Assembly: GCA_003427395.1 (NCBI GenBank)
Contig: BFEA01000526.1
Location: 678,440-742,439, forward strand
DNA length: 64,000 bases
Direction of reading: 5' to 3'
Source: Chara braunii
Taxonomy: Eukaryota; Streptophyta; Charophyceae; Charales; Characeae
Part shown: one piece after another, positions 1-10,482 of the stretch
How positions within the stretch are numbered: position 1 is the stretch's first letter
Layout: each line of letters begins with the position of its first letter
Position numbers and translations under genes: made by a program
Notes under the pieces: generated by a model
Seen by the model: the letters and a program-made list of their open reading frames with translations, nothing else
Told to the model about the DNA's origin: nothing
Databases searched by the model: none

Positions 1-51
1 CAAACCCCTACCTCGGCTTTGCCCCCGGAGGCCCCCGCGTGACAACCCTGG

Positions 52-1720
52 TTATAGGCCTATAATTTCTGATGTCTTCTCTATCACCCTTTTTATACAG
101 GAGCGTGGTCACTCCTTGCCCGATCATGCCACCGAAGGTACCCCTTTGCTGAACAGCCCGTATGTAGTCCATGAGGTTGTCCTTGAGCAGGTCCCAAAAT
201 TGCATCCAAAATTCTTTGGGAAACGAGTCGATCCCTGACGTCTTCTCATCTTCCATGTCCTGCAGCGCTTCCCATATATCTTGTTCAGTGAGGGGGCTGT
301 CAAGTGCATTCCTTTGGGCGTCTGTGAGGCGAGCGTGAACCGTAGCCAATAATTGTTCTCTTGCTCAGCGGACTTCATCGGAGGGTTTGGTCGGAGTCTG
401 GGAGGTGAACAAGTGTCGATAGTACTGGGCGGCATAGTCTGTTATTGTGTATGCGTTAGTCGTTACCGGGGCCGCTCCATCTAGTGGGTGCCTAAGTGTT
501 GGGACAGTGTTGGCTCTTGCTCTGGCTCTTGCTTTACTAAAAAAGGACCTAGACATTGACCCATCTGTGTGTGCTCTTTTGATCCTGGCTTGGATCCTCC
601 ACGCCTGCGCTTGCCTTTCGAGGTAGTCTTGGAGGTGGGTCCTCGCTTCTTGCGAGCTGTCATAAGTAGGGTGGTGGAGAGGGTCGTCCATTAGCTGCTC
701 ATCCCATTCTTCGAGGTCCTTCATCAATTTTTCGAGGAGGGCCTTGCGGTCCCTTGCGTGCTGAATTGAGAACTTTTTGGATTTTTTCTTCATCTGAGCT
801 AGTCCCTCATTGAACCATTTCACATGGTCCCTTGCTGCCAATTTCTGGGTCTGCCAATATACCCAGAATGTTTTGATAAGATCTTTATAACTCGTCAGAG
901 GGAGCAGGGAGGTATTCAGTTTGAAGAACCCTGGTCCTCTCTTAATGTGGGTGTGAAAGGAGAGGCCCAGTGTAACCATAGGGTGATCAAAGGATTTGGA
1001 GGGGCTAATTGCTGTTATTTCTGCTGTGGTAGTGAGCCCCTGCAGTTCTTTCGACACAAGCGTAAGGTCAATGCGGGAGTTGGACAGACCCTGATCACCC
1101 CGGGATGACAGGCATGTATATGCCCGTTGGGCGGGGTGCAGCACACTCTATACATATCCTCCAGTTCTCGGTCCGCCATGGCTTGTCTGAGCATAAGCAC
1201 GTCCGGCCCCCATTGCTGCCTGCGCACGCTCCCCTTGGTTTTGTCGCTGAGAGGTGGATCTGCGGTCCAGGTGTGGGTCGAGCGTGGTATTGAAGTCGCC
1301 CGCCAGAACCAATGGAGCATCATCTGAAAGTTGTTGGTGAAGAGAGATCCAGAATTCCGCTCGTGCGGTGGGGTCGTTCGGGGCATAGATGCTCACCAAG
1401 TAGAACTCTTCTTCTTCGCACACTACCTTAAGGCATATCCACCTGCCCTGGCGGTCGTCATGTTCCTCTCGGAGCCAGATCGCCACCCCAGCGGACACCC
1501 TTTTTGTGGCTGGGGCCGAAAATGCAGCATATGGCCATACTGCTTTTGCTTTTGCCGCATGTGCTGGATTGTCTTGCAGGTGCGTCTATACACACCGCGT
1601 TTGGCCATCTTCCGGTAATTGGGCATTTGATCATATTAAAGATAGCTTCTTTTTTGTCTGCGGTCGCTTGAATGAGGCCATTCATGTTGAGAGACCGGAC
1701 ATCGATATCTGCCTGGTTTA
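52..1720 (-). pseudogene. LINE ORF2: APE endonuclease and start of RT, broken
   Basis: Read on the minus strand, the endonuclease begins near 1690 with LNMNGLIQATADKKEAIF. It continues with FYLVSIYAPNDPTAR, the hallmark LVLAGDFNTTLDP (GDFN motif), SRIDLTLVSKEL and FDHPMVTLGL, which corresponds to the C-terminal SDH motif with Ser replaced by Phe. A linker follows, then an RT start with LLYKKGDREDIRNYRPIT. Damage: a frame change between about 1500 and 1650, two compensating frame changes near 1240 and 1140, and an in-frame TGA at 365-367. The RT palm with its catalytic aspartates is absent. Family assignment as an APE-type LINE is firm; the clade is not determined. Not functional. Confidence 0.85.
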
Positions 1721-1975
1721 GCTTGGTTGTCCATTGGGGCGGCCTTCTTAGTCGAGGGAAGACTGGAGGTGAGGGGGGGCGGCAGGCTGGCTGGGGGGGG
1801 ATAGATTGTGTGGGCTGGGGGGGCAGGAAGGGTTGCGCAGGGTCCCCGGAGGGGGGCGTGGGGAGGGGTGTGTCAGAAGGCGTGTCAGAAGGCCGCCGTA
1901 CTTGTGGGTTGTTCCCTACAGTGCTCTACATTTCTTATAATGTGATAAATCACAGTCCGTTATGGCCCGTGCAAC

Positions 1976-3238
1976 TTAGGCTGTGGCCTTAAGTGAGAGC
2001 ACACCCTGTGGGTCCTCCCACTGGTTGTGCTCATCTAAGACGTTGTCTTCCAAGAAGGCTTGCATAAAGATGAGGACTCTGCTTGCTGTCCAGGCCACAT
2101 TGGTCCTGAATCGTGTGGTCTGAAGTTCCATCAGTTGGTGGTGGTTAAACCATCCCGCGTCGGTTCTGGTTTTGTGCGCCCTTGTCTTGGGGCCAAACAA
2201 CAGCAAGACCGGGATTATTCCTTGAGGAAAGGAGAGGTCTCCGAGGAGCACAACACCCACCACGTCATCAGTATCTGATTCCGCAACCCTGTGTTTCAGT
2301 CTTTTTAGTATGGCAGTTGTGGAGGGGTTGCCCCTTCAGCCATCCACGGTAAGACCTGGATGGGTTGGGGTGGTCTTCGGTTGTGAGGAATGGTGGGCCG
2401 GGTGCGCTGGGGGACCCAAGCGAAGGGTCCACGGGCCATCCTCCTTCTCCCGTCTGATTGGAAAGATGACTACTCCCGGGGACATTGACACCAGGGTGTT
2501 GTCATATTCTTGCAGTCTGACCAGCTTCCTAAGCTTCTGTGGGCCAGTCTCAGGGGGCCAATCTTCATCAGAGTGAGAGATATCAATGTATTCATCATCA
2601 TGAGTGATTTCAATCCTCTTGGCCCTGAACTGGGGAGGATGAGCTAAGGGGCTCACTAGAGTGAGATCTTGGCTTACTTTTTCGTGCCCCATCCGCGTTG
2701 ACTTCTCTGGCTGAGTGTCATGCTGTGGCCCTACGTTCTGCGCCCGCGTTGACCCCTCTGGCTGACCCCTCAGCTGGGGCTCTACCGTTTGACATTGCTG
2801 TTCGGCTCTGTTTCCGGGAAGGGTGTGCAGCGTGGTGCAGAGTTCGTGCACTATAGTGGACAATGTAAGACCACATGAAGACCACAATAAGTGGATAATA
2901 CAACTCAGGCCTGCCAAGGGCCTGGACCCACTAGCGAAGTATTCTACGATGTGTGACGCAATTTTATGGTTTTTTGGAAAAAACTGTGTGATTTTTTTTT
3001 GCATGAATGGATCGTTTTCTGATTTAAAATAAATTGAGATGGCCGCCTGCGGTGCACTTAGTGCCAACGGACTGTGATAGTCCTCTGGATACCCCTGATC
3101 GGTATTAGCGGGGTCTATGACCAACACGGGTGTGAGTGTGAGCACGAGTGGGTTGTGTGTGGTGTGTGGGAGAGTGTTGGCCATAGCCTCTGCTGCTACT
3201 CGATGAAGGGTGGGGGACGATGAGAAAGGGAGGCACAA
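1976..3238 (-). pseudogene. Putative LINE ORF1, unrecognised protein with one stop
   Basis: Two segments of about 300 and 95 codons in one minus frame, separated by a stop at 2336-2338, sit directly upstream of the endonuclease ORF. The position suggests the nucleic-acid-binding ORF1 of the LINE, but I see no zinc knuckle or RRM. The middle (about 2700-3010) looks inserted: it holds a 29-bp segment that recurs inverted at 3812-3840, and the text there is low-complexity. An acidic patch (ITHDDEYIDISHSDEDW) and a segment with KTRTDAGWFNHHQLMELQTT are the only distinctive features. Function unknown. Confidence 0.45.
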
Positions 3239-3840
3239 CTACTAGCAGGTCTCGGTCTTTGTATTAGCCAGACCCCCACTGGCGGCCCCAACCCTATACC
3301 CTAACCATTAGCGGCAAGGGGCAACATGAAATCTCCCCTTCACAGAGAGAGGAAAACTATGCTTGCAGGGGTCCCCTCTAGATAGTCTTAGGAGTAGGTA
3401 GTGGAAGGTAAAGAAACAGAAGTTGAGGTATGGGGATACATTCATCACCATGTATCTCATGATGCCTCTAACAGGCCATCTGACAAACGCAGAGGCTTCC
3501 TGTTAGATCCATCACAATATTCGAATTTCACAATTCAAGTTCGATTTCTCAGAGCCAAAAAAAAAAAGAACGAAGTCTGGAAATCAACCCCCCCTTTTCG
3601 AGCCCATAAAATCCAGACTTCACGCCCACGCAAATTCACGAGCTATCATGTCGAAATTTGTTTTTCTTTGTTTTTCGACGCATCTCATTGGACAGAGGTG
3701 GGCATCTTTACAGTCCCCGCTGGGAAACTACCAGGCCGGCAAGATCCGATGTATTCGACGGCCGTACTGCGTCACTCGAGGCCACATGTGATCGAAATCC
3801 TGAACGGAGTGGTAGTATACTTCGCTAACGGGTCCAGGCC
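2919..3840. repeat. Inverted 29-bp repeat pair (2919-2947 and 3812-3840)
   Basis: The complement of 2919-2947 matches 3812-3840 at 26 of 29 positions; the shared core is ACTTCGCTA followed by GGGTCCAGGCC. One arm lies inside the LINE ORF1 region and the other in the flanking sequence, so a short dispersed repeat has probably inserted twice in opposite orientation. Confidence 0.6.
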
Positions 3841-4345
3841 CCAGAGGAGCTGCAAAGGAGAACTAGTTGAAAATGCCACGGCTTTTTTCGTTGTAAAATG
3901 CAAGTATATCTGCGTGGTCCATCGGGATCATAATTCTTATTGGCATAGGAAGGATATAACCTTTGTAAGTGCGTCTTACAATGGTGAAAACATACGCTTG
4001 TAATACAGCGCCGGCCTCGTGCATGGGCAATAAATATTAGATAAAAATTGTGAAAACATACGTGTGTAATACAGTAACACCTCTCAGTCAACCACCAATA
4101 CTTCCTAAAGTCGTGCCCATTCACAAGCCAAGATTTTAGGAAATGTACAGGTCACTACAGGAGCACCCACATTCATCCGACAAGAAACGTCTTTGCTCTT
4201 CCTTTTCCCACGGCCATCTACTGGTGATTTAATGCAAAAGATTAACGAAAAGGGGCAAGATGAGCTTTGGGGAGTGGCACTGAAACTTGTGTACTCCCAG
4301 TGGTCGTCTTTGTATTTGCCATTGGCACAGATCACTTTGTTTGAC
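3241..4345. other. Non-coding stretch, no gene seen
   Basis: The plus strand is open for 200 codons at 3401-4003, but the protein is low-complexity, has no recognisable motif and covers one arm of the inverted repeat above. I see no gene here. Confidence 0.5.
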
Positions 4346-4536
4346 CGGGCTGCCCAGCCGGTCAAGGACCAGGGAAGGTCCTTGTAAAAAAAAATAATAA
4401 AAAAAAAAAATGCTAGGCTACCAGAGTGCCCTAGGACCACTTGCCCGACCGGGCCAAGAAAAACTAAACCATTTTATTTTTTATTTTCAATTTGGTAATG
4501 AATTTCAATGTCACCCTGAGGCAAAGGTTGTTCAGT
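4346..4536. repeat. Partial copies of the CTAGGCTACC MITE family
   Basis: At 4413 the terminal word CTAGGCTACCAGAGTG begins, followed by CTTGCCCGACCGGGCC and the internal phrase CCCTGAGGCAAAGGTTGTTC, shared with the full copies at 9763 and 58389. Similarity fades near 4536. Just before it, 4346-4385 resembles the other end of the family in reverse orientation (CCAGCCGGTCAAGGACCAGG). These are two truncated copies head to head. Confidence 0.65.
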
Positions 4537-4959
4537 GGCAGGGCGGATTGGCAGGGGTTGGTTATAACTCTGGATGAATAGAGGACATGATCAAGTAGCG
4601 CTGACCGGTGGTTCTTTTCTGTGGTTTTGATTACATTTTGCGTATGGTTTTTTTTTCATGGTTGGCGGAATTCGGGTCACTAAATTAGGGTTGTCACGAC
4701 TGTTGTGATTAGAGTTTCTTGGTGATGAACTTAGATTGCTGATAATTTTCGTTGATTTTTCAGTGGTGGGGGTTGTGGAGTTGGTTGTGGGGTTGACTAT
4801 GAGGTGAAATCTACTGGTGCCCTCGATGTGCTTGGCCAGTGATGCCTTGCCTCCCGAGGGCCCCACCTAATTTTGAAAGGGACGTCGGGCCTGGTTTTCG
4901 GCTTTTATAAAGACTTGTATTCTTTCGAAGAAGGGGAAAAAAAAAAAAAAAAGGTGGTT
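4537..4959. other. AT-rich non-coding stretch, nothing recognised
   Basis: T-rich sequence with short A and T runs. An open minus frame at 4591-4866 is low-complexity (many Thr, Ser and Asn) and not supported as a gene. Confidence 0.4.
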
Positions 4960-5017
4960 CAGTTTATTTTTTTTTGCCCGGTCGAGCCAATGGTCCTGGG
5001 CCACTCTGGTAGCCTAG
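4960..5017 (-). repeat. Partial MITE end (CTAGGCTACC family)
   Basis: Ends with GGGCCACTCTGGTAGCCTAG, the inverted terminal sequence of the family, at 5017. Only the terminal 50 or so bases are alike. A nearby stretch at 5030-5060 repeats the internal phrase in reverse orientation. Confidence 0.6.
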
Positions 5018-5094
5018 GTTGTGCAAAAAAATAAGCTGAACAACTTTTGCCTTAGGATCGGACTGAAATTCTTTGCGAGAAAATATATATATAT

Positions 5095-5443
5095 CTAGTC
5101 TACCAGCCGGGCCGCCCGTGTCACCTTATTTTCCCGAGAGGCTCGACCGTGCAAGGACCCTGAAAGGTCCCAGCCAAAAAAAAAGGAAACAAATCCAAAA
5201 AAATCCGAAAAAAAACTATGTTATGCAGAAAAATAAACTGAATAACTTTTGCCTCAGGGTCACATCAACCCGTTTCTCGACACGATAATAATTATTACTC
5301 CTCCTTTAAGAAAAAAAATAAAAAATTCATTACCAAATTTAAAATAAAAATTTCAAAATAAAAATAATTTTATAATTTTTATTATTATTATTAGTTTTTA
5401 TGGCCCAGTCAGGAAGTGAACCCGGGCCACTCTGGTAACCTAG
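5095..5443 (-). mobile_element. MITE, CTAGGCTACC family, reverse-orientation copy
   Basis: Runs from CTAGTCTACCAGCCGGGCC at 5095 to GGGCCACTCTGGTAACCTAG at 5443, which form terminal inverted repeats. Inside are the same blocks as the full copies, in reverse order: the ggtcccagcc block, the tatgcagaaaaataaactga block and the tgcctcagggtcacat block. About 350 bp, no coding capacity. The flanking octamers do not match well, so the target duplication has decayed or the copy is rearranged. Confidence 0.7.
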
Positions 5444-5810
5444 CATATACTTGGAATATTTCTTTAGTTTGATTTTTTAATTTATTTTTGGCGCGGTCGG
5501 GCAAGTTGTCCCGGGCTACTCTGGTAACATAGGAAATAAGTAAAATGCAAAGGTGGGCAGTTGAGTTATATGGGGGATGTGCCTTTACGCTATGTAGAGT
5601 CGACACTTCTTCATTCCTTTTTTTCCCCAATTGTTTGCTCCTTTATATTTGTGGAGAGTTGCACCTATGGTCGGTTGGATGAAAGGAAGTGTGTGTTTGT
5701 TATTCTTGTTATCTCTGACTTGCTGAGGGAATAGAAACCGGACTAACGTTCTCCTTAATTGATAAGGAACAAGGGTCATAAGGCCCTATTTCATTTATAT
5801 AAAAAAAAAA
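5444..5810. other. AT-rich non-coding stretch with a further MITE end
   Basis: GGGCTACTCTGGTAACATAG near 5512-5531, preceded by a gcgcggtcgggcaagttg segment, is another partial terminus of the CTAGGCTACC family. Nothing else recognised. Confidence 0.4.
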
Positions 5811-6180
5811 CTAGGCTGCTTTTCCTGGCCCCGGGCACCCAACTTGTGTTTGGATACAAGCTCGAGTAGCTGCCCCGATACGAATCCAAGGTAGAGTTCC
5901 ATGCAGTCCCAGTGCAGAATAAAAAAGGAAAAACAAAATAAAAATTTGTCGCGAAAAAATCGGTTGTGTAGAGTTGCAATCCAAAGGACTTTTGGTTGGG
6001 GATCAAATCACAATTCCTTATGGAATCGAAGATTTAAAAAGAAAACAACAGAATCAAACTAAGGCACCCCTTTGTAAACCCCTTTGGGCCTTAAAGAAAT
6101 CAATTTATATTGACCTTCCCCGTCTTTGACAGCCAACGCTCGACAAAAGAAAGAAGGTCCGATTTGGTTTCCTCTGGGCA
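5811..6180 (+). repeat. Dispersed repeat R3, copy without MITE (empty site)
   Basis: This stretch matches 9606-9762 plus 10042-10246 block by block: ctaggctg at the start, then aaaataaaaatt, gttgcaatccaaa, ggatcaaatcac, aattcctt, aggcaccccttgtaaacc-like text and ggtttcctct near the end. The second copy is interrupted by a 279-bp MITE; this copy is not. It therefore preserves the pre-insertion site around 5965-5985 (ggttgtgtagagttgcaat). Confidence 0.75.
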
Positions 6181-6987
6181 TATAAGGAAAATCCCCACCA
6201 CCAAAGAAAAAATGAGATTTTTTTTCACGTAGGGTGCCCAGTGGAAGTGAGCAGTGCGCAATGTGGAACGATTGCCCGACTACGCAAGTCGAGTAGCCCC
6301 AGTAATGAAAAAAGACAGAAGGTGACTCTTACCCCAATCCCCATACAACCTTTCTCTTCGTCTCTAGGGGCTACTAAGGCAATGGTCCCAACTTAGTTGG
6401 ATTGCCAATTTCAGACCATAAATCTATACAATGTACATTCAGAAACACAGACTTTGGGTAAGTAGGACCATGTCTCATACTGGTGTCTATGGTTCATGCG
6501 ATTGTCTCAGCAAAGAATCACCTCTCATTGGCATGCTTTGTTTCCTCTATTGTTGTCAGTTGAAGAAAAGTCATATGCCCCTAGTGTGAAGTTCGGTCGC
6601 ACTCTTTGATAACTATAGGTGACCTTACGGTTACCCTGAAAACCACATTCAAATTTCATAATATGATCGTTTTTCCGGATAAGTTAGGCTGGATGAAGAA
6701 GCAATTAAGAAAGAAAGGCCAATTAAGATCAAAGAAAGTAGTAAACTAATAACCAAATTCACACAAATAGGTGCAAACTCCATAAAACCAATCACACTTT
6801 GTTTTGTGAGAAGAATAGTTCCAATGGTCGAACAACGGTCTCTAAAACCATAGGCTAAGGGTTTGAATCTTTTTCCTTCTGTAATGTAATGTGATTATAA
6901 TCAACAGAAAAATTCCCACGAGAAATGAAGTTGAGAAAACATTCCATAAAAAAAAAATCCTTCATATTTATAAATTATCATTTCAAT
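6181..6987. other. AT-rich non-coding stretch, nothing recognised
   Basis: No repeat family, RNA gene or coding trace that I can support. Short open frames have ordinary AT-rich composition. Confidence 0.4.
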
Positions 6988-7158
6988 GTTTGTCCTTGGG
7001 TAGCACGCCGCATACGTACGCGGGCTCCGCATACGTGCATACGCGCATACGTATGCGCGTGTACCCAAATTTAGGACCCGCGTACGTGGTTACAGCGGAC
7101 CGTTTTCCGGGTTTGTCTTGGCCCGGTAGGGGTTGGGGGGTGGGCGTTGGGATTGGTT

Positions 7159-7160
<2 letters not shown>

Positions 7161-7208
<48 letters not shown>

Positions 7209-7245
7209 TGTGTGTGTGTGTGAGAAAAAGAGAGAGAGAGAGAGG

Positions 7246-7286
<41 letters not shown>
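7161..7286. repeat. (TG)n then (GA)n microsatellites
   Basis: TG/GT repeats run from 7161 to 7222 with one TA break; GA repeats run from about 7230 to 7286 with small interruptions. Both lie inside the hAT-like element. Confidence 0.95.
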
Positions 7287-7288
<2 letters not shown>

Positions 7289-7299
7289 GCCTCTTTCTC

Positions 7300-7465
7300 C
7301 TCCTCCTCCTCCTGCCGATCTTCTTCCTCGTCCAACTCCTCGGCCCGTGGTACTGTCTGTCTGTCTGTTTGTCCAGTACCATGGGCGGAGGAGGAGGGGT
7401 AGGAGGAGGAGACAGCCAGTCAGCCAGCCAGCCAGACAGATAGACAGACAGTACCACGGGCGGAG

Positions 7466-7497
<32 letters not shown>

Positions 7498-8200
7498 GGA
7501 GCGGGAGGACACATAGACAGACAAGAGGGGGAGGACAGACAGACAAACAAGATGGGGAAGACAGACAGACAAACAGACTGACAGACGGACAGACTGACAG
7601 ACAGATAGACAGACAGACAGAAGGGAGGGGGAGGACAAACAGACAGATAGACAGTACCACCGGCGGAGGAGGAAGGGTAGTAGTAGGAGGAGGAGACAGA
7701 CAGTACCACGGGTGGAGGAGGAGGAGGAGGAGGGGTAGGAGGAGAGAGAGGTAGGGGTAGCAAGAGGGGGAGGAGGATGGGTAGGAAGAGGGGTAGGAGG
7801 AGAGAGAGAGGTAGGGTTAGGAGGAGGAGGAGGAGGAGGAGGGGTAGGAGGAGGGGTAGGAGGAGAGAGAGAGGTAGGGGTAGGAGGAGAGGTAGGAGGA
7901 GAGAGAGAGGTAGGGGTAGGAGGAGGAGACAGTACCACGGGCCGAGGAGCAGGACACACACACAGACAGTACCACGGGCCGAGGAGGAGGACGAGGAAGA
8001 AGATCGGCTGGAGGAGGACGAGGAGGACATACACGCAGACAATACCACAACCCGTGGTCCTTCTCCTCGGCCCGTGGTACTGTCTGTCTGTCTGTCCAGC
8101 CGGAGGAGGAGGAGGAGGAGGAGGGGTAGGAGGAGGAGGAGGAAGATCACGATCGAGAGGAGGAGGAGGAGGGCAAGGAGGAGGAGGAGGAGGAGACTAG
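7300..8200. repeat. Compound GGA / GACA simple repeat with a recurring anchor word
   Basis: Blocks of GGA-type (GGAGGA, GGTAGGA) and GACA-type tetranucleotide repeats alternate. The anchor word GTACCACGGG followed by a GAGG-containing string occurs again and again (near 7449, 7653, 7704, 7933, 7969) and in inverted form near 7340 and 8070, always at a border between the two repeat types. Long open frames on both strands here are low-complexity artefacts. Confidence 0.9.
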
Positions 8201-8331
8201 TACTGACTATATATATTATATATACATCATATATATGTGTAAAAAAAAAAAAAAATGCGTACGCGTATGCGGGTTTTTGTACATGGACACGTACACGTAT
8301 ACACCGCATACGCGTACGTGGTGTTACCTAG

Positions 8332-8460
8332 GTTTGTCTAATTCTAAAATTTTCAGTTTTATTTGATAAGTTCCCGTCTAAATACGAGTTTTCCCGTCCA
8401 ACTACATCTATTTGTTCAAGATGGAATGAAAGTCTGAACGAGTTTATGAAATGTTTTAAT
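8332..8460. other. Short spacer between two hAT-like elements
   Basis: AT-rich, no feature seen other than the target-duplication octamers at each edge. Confidence 0.5.
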
Positions 8461-8800
8461 CTGCGTAGCACGGCGAACATGTTCGCGCCCCTTCACGTTC
8501 ACGCAAACGTGTTCGCGCGTTCACGCGAACAGCTCGCGAACATGCTCGGGCGAACATAATTTGTTTTTCGTTAAAAAAAAATAAATAAATAAAATGGGTT
8601 TTTGATTTTTAACTTATGATTGGCTGCGAATTTGAACATGACTCCAAGGCAAACATTGCTTGTATTGTTATTTTACATAACATAGATTATTTTCAGATTT
8701 TTCTGAGGACTTTTTTTATATATATTTTTTATGTTCGCGTTCGGAGGGTTTTTGGTGCTTCTTTGCGTTTGCCTCCGAACGCGAACACGGTGCTACGTAG
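8461..8800 (+). mobile_element. hAT-like MITE with CTGCGTAGCAC termini
   Basis: Starts CTGCGTAGCACGGCGAAC and ends CACGGTGCTACGTAG; the ends are inverted repeats (CTRCGTAGCAC, with C or G then G). It is flanked by a perfect 8-bp direct repeat GTTTTAAT at 8453-8460 and 8801-8808. Both subterminal parts are dense in the words GTTCGCG and CGAAC, including a perfect 15-bp hairpin (arms 8733-8747 and 8772-8786). The middle is AT-rich and non-coding. The 340-bp size and lack of a transposase make it non-autonomous. Confidence 0.8.
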
Positions 8801-8808
8801 GTTTTAAT

Positions 8809-9605
8809 TAAACTTTCATTCTACTACAACAATTTTTTTAATGTAGATTGGATTAACTTATTTATGACTAAAAATCCTTACTTAGACTGACAGGCCAATT
8901 AAAATATTTCATGAACTCATCCAGACTTCCATTCCATCTCTCGCATGCAATTCAAATAAGAAGGGATACCCCACTCTTAGAAGGAAACTTTTCAAGTAAG
9001 ACGGGAAATTTTTAAATTGGAATGACATTTTTTAAGATGAAATAAAAATTTTAAATTTAAAATGTAATTTTACTAAAGAATGAATATTTAATTCTGGAAA
9101 AATTTTCTGTTGATTAATATTCCTAAGACTTCCTATCTATATCAAAACAAACCTTTCAATCAATTCAATTCAATTCAATTCAATTCAATATTTGGAGAAT
9201 TCAAGCATACCGTTTACTATGTATAAGCTCGAAGATCGTGAAAAGTAGACAAAACATTTTTTGCAGTTTGCAAAAATGAAAATCGTCTTACTGAAGATTT
9301 ATTTCTTGAGCAATGGTTTTACTGCAAAGAATAATTTTGTATACATTTCATAGAAAAAATATATTTTAAGGCCACGACGAAACGCTCATTAGATCATTCA
9401 ACTGCATTTTCGTGCAAACTAACTGCTTTTCTTCGTTTTGCAATTACATACCTAAGTGGCCTGAAGAGTTAATTTGGCGTTCCCGATGAGGGGGATGAGT
9501 GGTAGTCTTATGGATGATCACTCATCCCAAATAATTCGCCTTTTCGGACAGGCCAAATCACCTTTTGAGGCCACTCAAGTACAAATCACGGAATGGAAAA
9601 AAAAA
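8809..9605. other. AT-rich non-coding stretch
   Basis: A short (CAATT)n run lies near 9158-9187. Nothing else recognised. Confidence 0.5.
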
Positions 9606-10246
9606 CTAGGCTGTCTTTTCAGGCGCCCGGGGACCTGACTTATGGCTGGGCACCCGCCCGGGTGCCAGGCGGGCATGACCTATGGGTAGGGTTTCTAGGT
9701 AGCCCCAACACAAATAGAAAAAGAAATAAAAAATAAAAATTCATAAAAAATATATGTTGTGTCTAGGCTACCAAAGTGGTCCGGGTCACTTGCCCTGCCG
9801 GACAAAAAAAAATAAAAATAATAAATATATATATATTATTTAAATTTTAAATTTTATTCTAAATTTGCTGAAGAATTTCGATGTGACCTTGAGGTAAAAG
9901 TTGTTCAGTTTATTTTTCTGCATAACATAGTTGTTTTTTAGATTTTTTTGATTTTTTGTTTCGTTTTTTTTTGTTGAGACCTGCCCTGGTCCTTGCACGG
10001 GCTGGGCACCCGGGACCTGGACGGCCCGACCGGTAGCCTAGTTTTGTGTTGAATTGCAATACAAATGATTTTTGGTTGAGGATCGCATCATAATTCCTCA
10101 CGACATTGGAGATAAAAAAGGAAATAACGGAATTACACTGAGGCATCCCCCTGTAAACCTCTTTAAAACCAATTTATACCCCTCCTCCCCCCTCTTTTGA
10201 AAGCCAACTCTCAAAAAAAGAAATGGGCCCGGATTTGGGGTCCTCT
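9606..10246 (+). repeat. Dispersed repeat R3, copy interrupted by a MITE
   Basis: The same repeat as 5811-6180, split by the 279-bp element at 9763-10041. The left part is 9606-9762 and the right part resumes at 10042 with ttttgtgttgaattgcaat, matching the uninterrupted copy. Confidence 0.75.
9763..10041 (+). mobile_element. MITE, CTAGGCTACC family, nested in R3
   Basis: Starts CTAGGCTACCAAAGTGG and ends CCCGACCGGTAGCCTAG, forming terminal inverted repeats. The flanking octamers TGTTGTGT (9755-9762) and TTTTGTGT (10042-10049) agree at 7 of 8. Internal phrases match the copy at 58389 (aatttcgatgtgacc, gtttatttttctgcata, ccttgcacgggctgg). 279 bp, non-coding. The 8-bp duplication points to hAT-type mobilisation. 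Confidence 0.82.
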
Positions 10247-10358
10247 AGAAGAGTGCAGAAAACTGAAAAAAAAAATTGTGCACACCCGGATGCGGGCATG
10301 AAAATCTCCCTTTGAAAAAACTCAATTTTACCGAAAACGCAGTTATTTCCTTGAAAAT

Positions 10359-10482
10359 TAGGCTACCAAAGTCGCCACGGACCACTTCCTTGCCTAAGCC
10401 AAAAAAAATAAAAATAAAAATATTTTTTAATGTTTTTTTTTTTTCACATGGTAAAGTATGTCCATGTGACCTTGATGCAGAT
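10359..10482 (+). repeat. Partial MITE, CTAGGCTACC family
   Basis: Begins TTAGGCTACCAAAGTCGCC, then cggaccacttccttgcc and, after a T-rich stretch, gtatgtccatgtgaccttga. This resembles the left half of the family; the right half is missing. Confidence 0.55.

Larger units (their letters stand above)
52..3238 (-). mobile_element. LINE-type non-LTR retrotransposon remnant
   Basis: A minus-strand element with an upstream ORF of unknown function (1976-3238) followed by an ORF2 holding an APE-type endonuclease and the beginning of a reverse transcriptase. Such elements copy themselves by nicking DNA with the endonuclease and priming reverse transcription at the nick. The long segments 3238-2336, 2263-1976, 1498-1148, 1144-365 and 349-8 all lie in the same minus frame, so this was probably nearly continuous coding before decay. 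Coding similarity stops near position 52, right after the RT motif NYRPIT, so the catalytic RT part is missing. No poly(A) tail or target duplication is visible. Confidence 0.8.
6996..8331 (+). mobile_element. hAT-like element filled with simple repeats
   Basis: Begins TTGGGTAGCACGCCGC and ends GTGTTACCTAG, imperfect terminal inverted repeats (TAGCAC against GTGTTA). The flanking octamers GTTTGTCC (6988-6995) and GTTTGTCT (8332-8339) match at 7 of 8, as expected for a hAT-type target duplication. Both subterminal blocks (7006-7090 and 8255-8315) are packed with variants of the word GCATACG. The inside (7161-8200) is almost wholly microsatellite. No transposase. Same terminal type as 8461-8800. 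Confidence 0.7.

Noticed and set aside
3401-4003. 200-codon plus-strand frame
   Set aside because: No motif, low complexity, and it runs over a dispersed inverted repeat arm.
6983-8331. Long open frames on both strands (up to 412 codons)
   Set aside because: They translate CT, GA, GACA and GGA microsatellites; serine/leucine/arginine low complexity, no domain.
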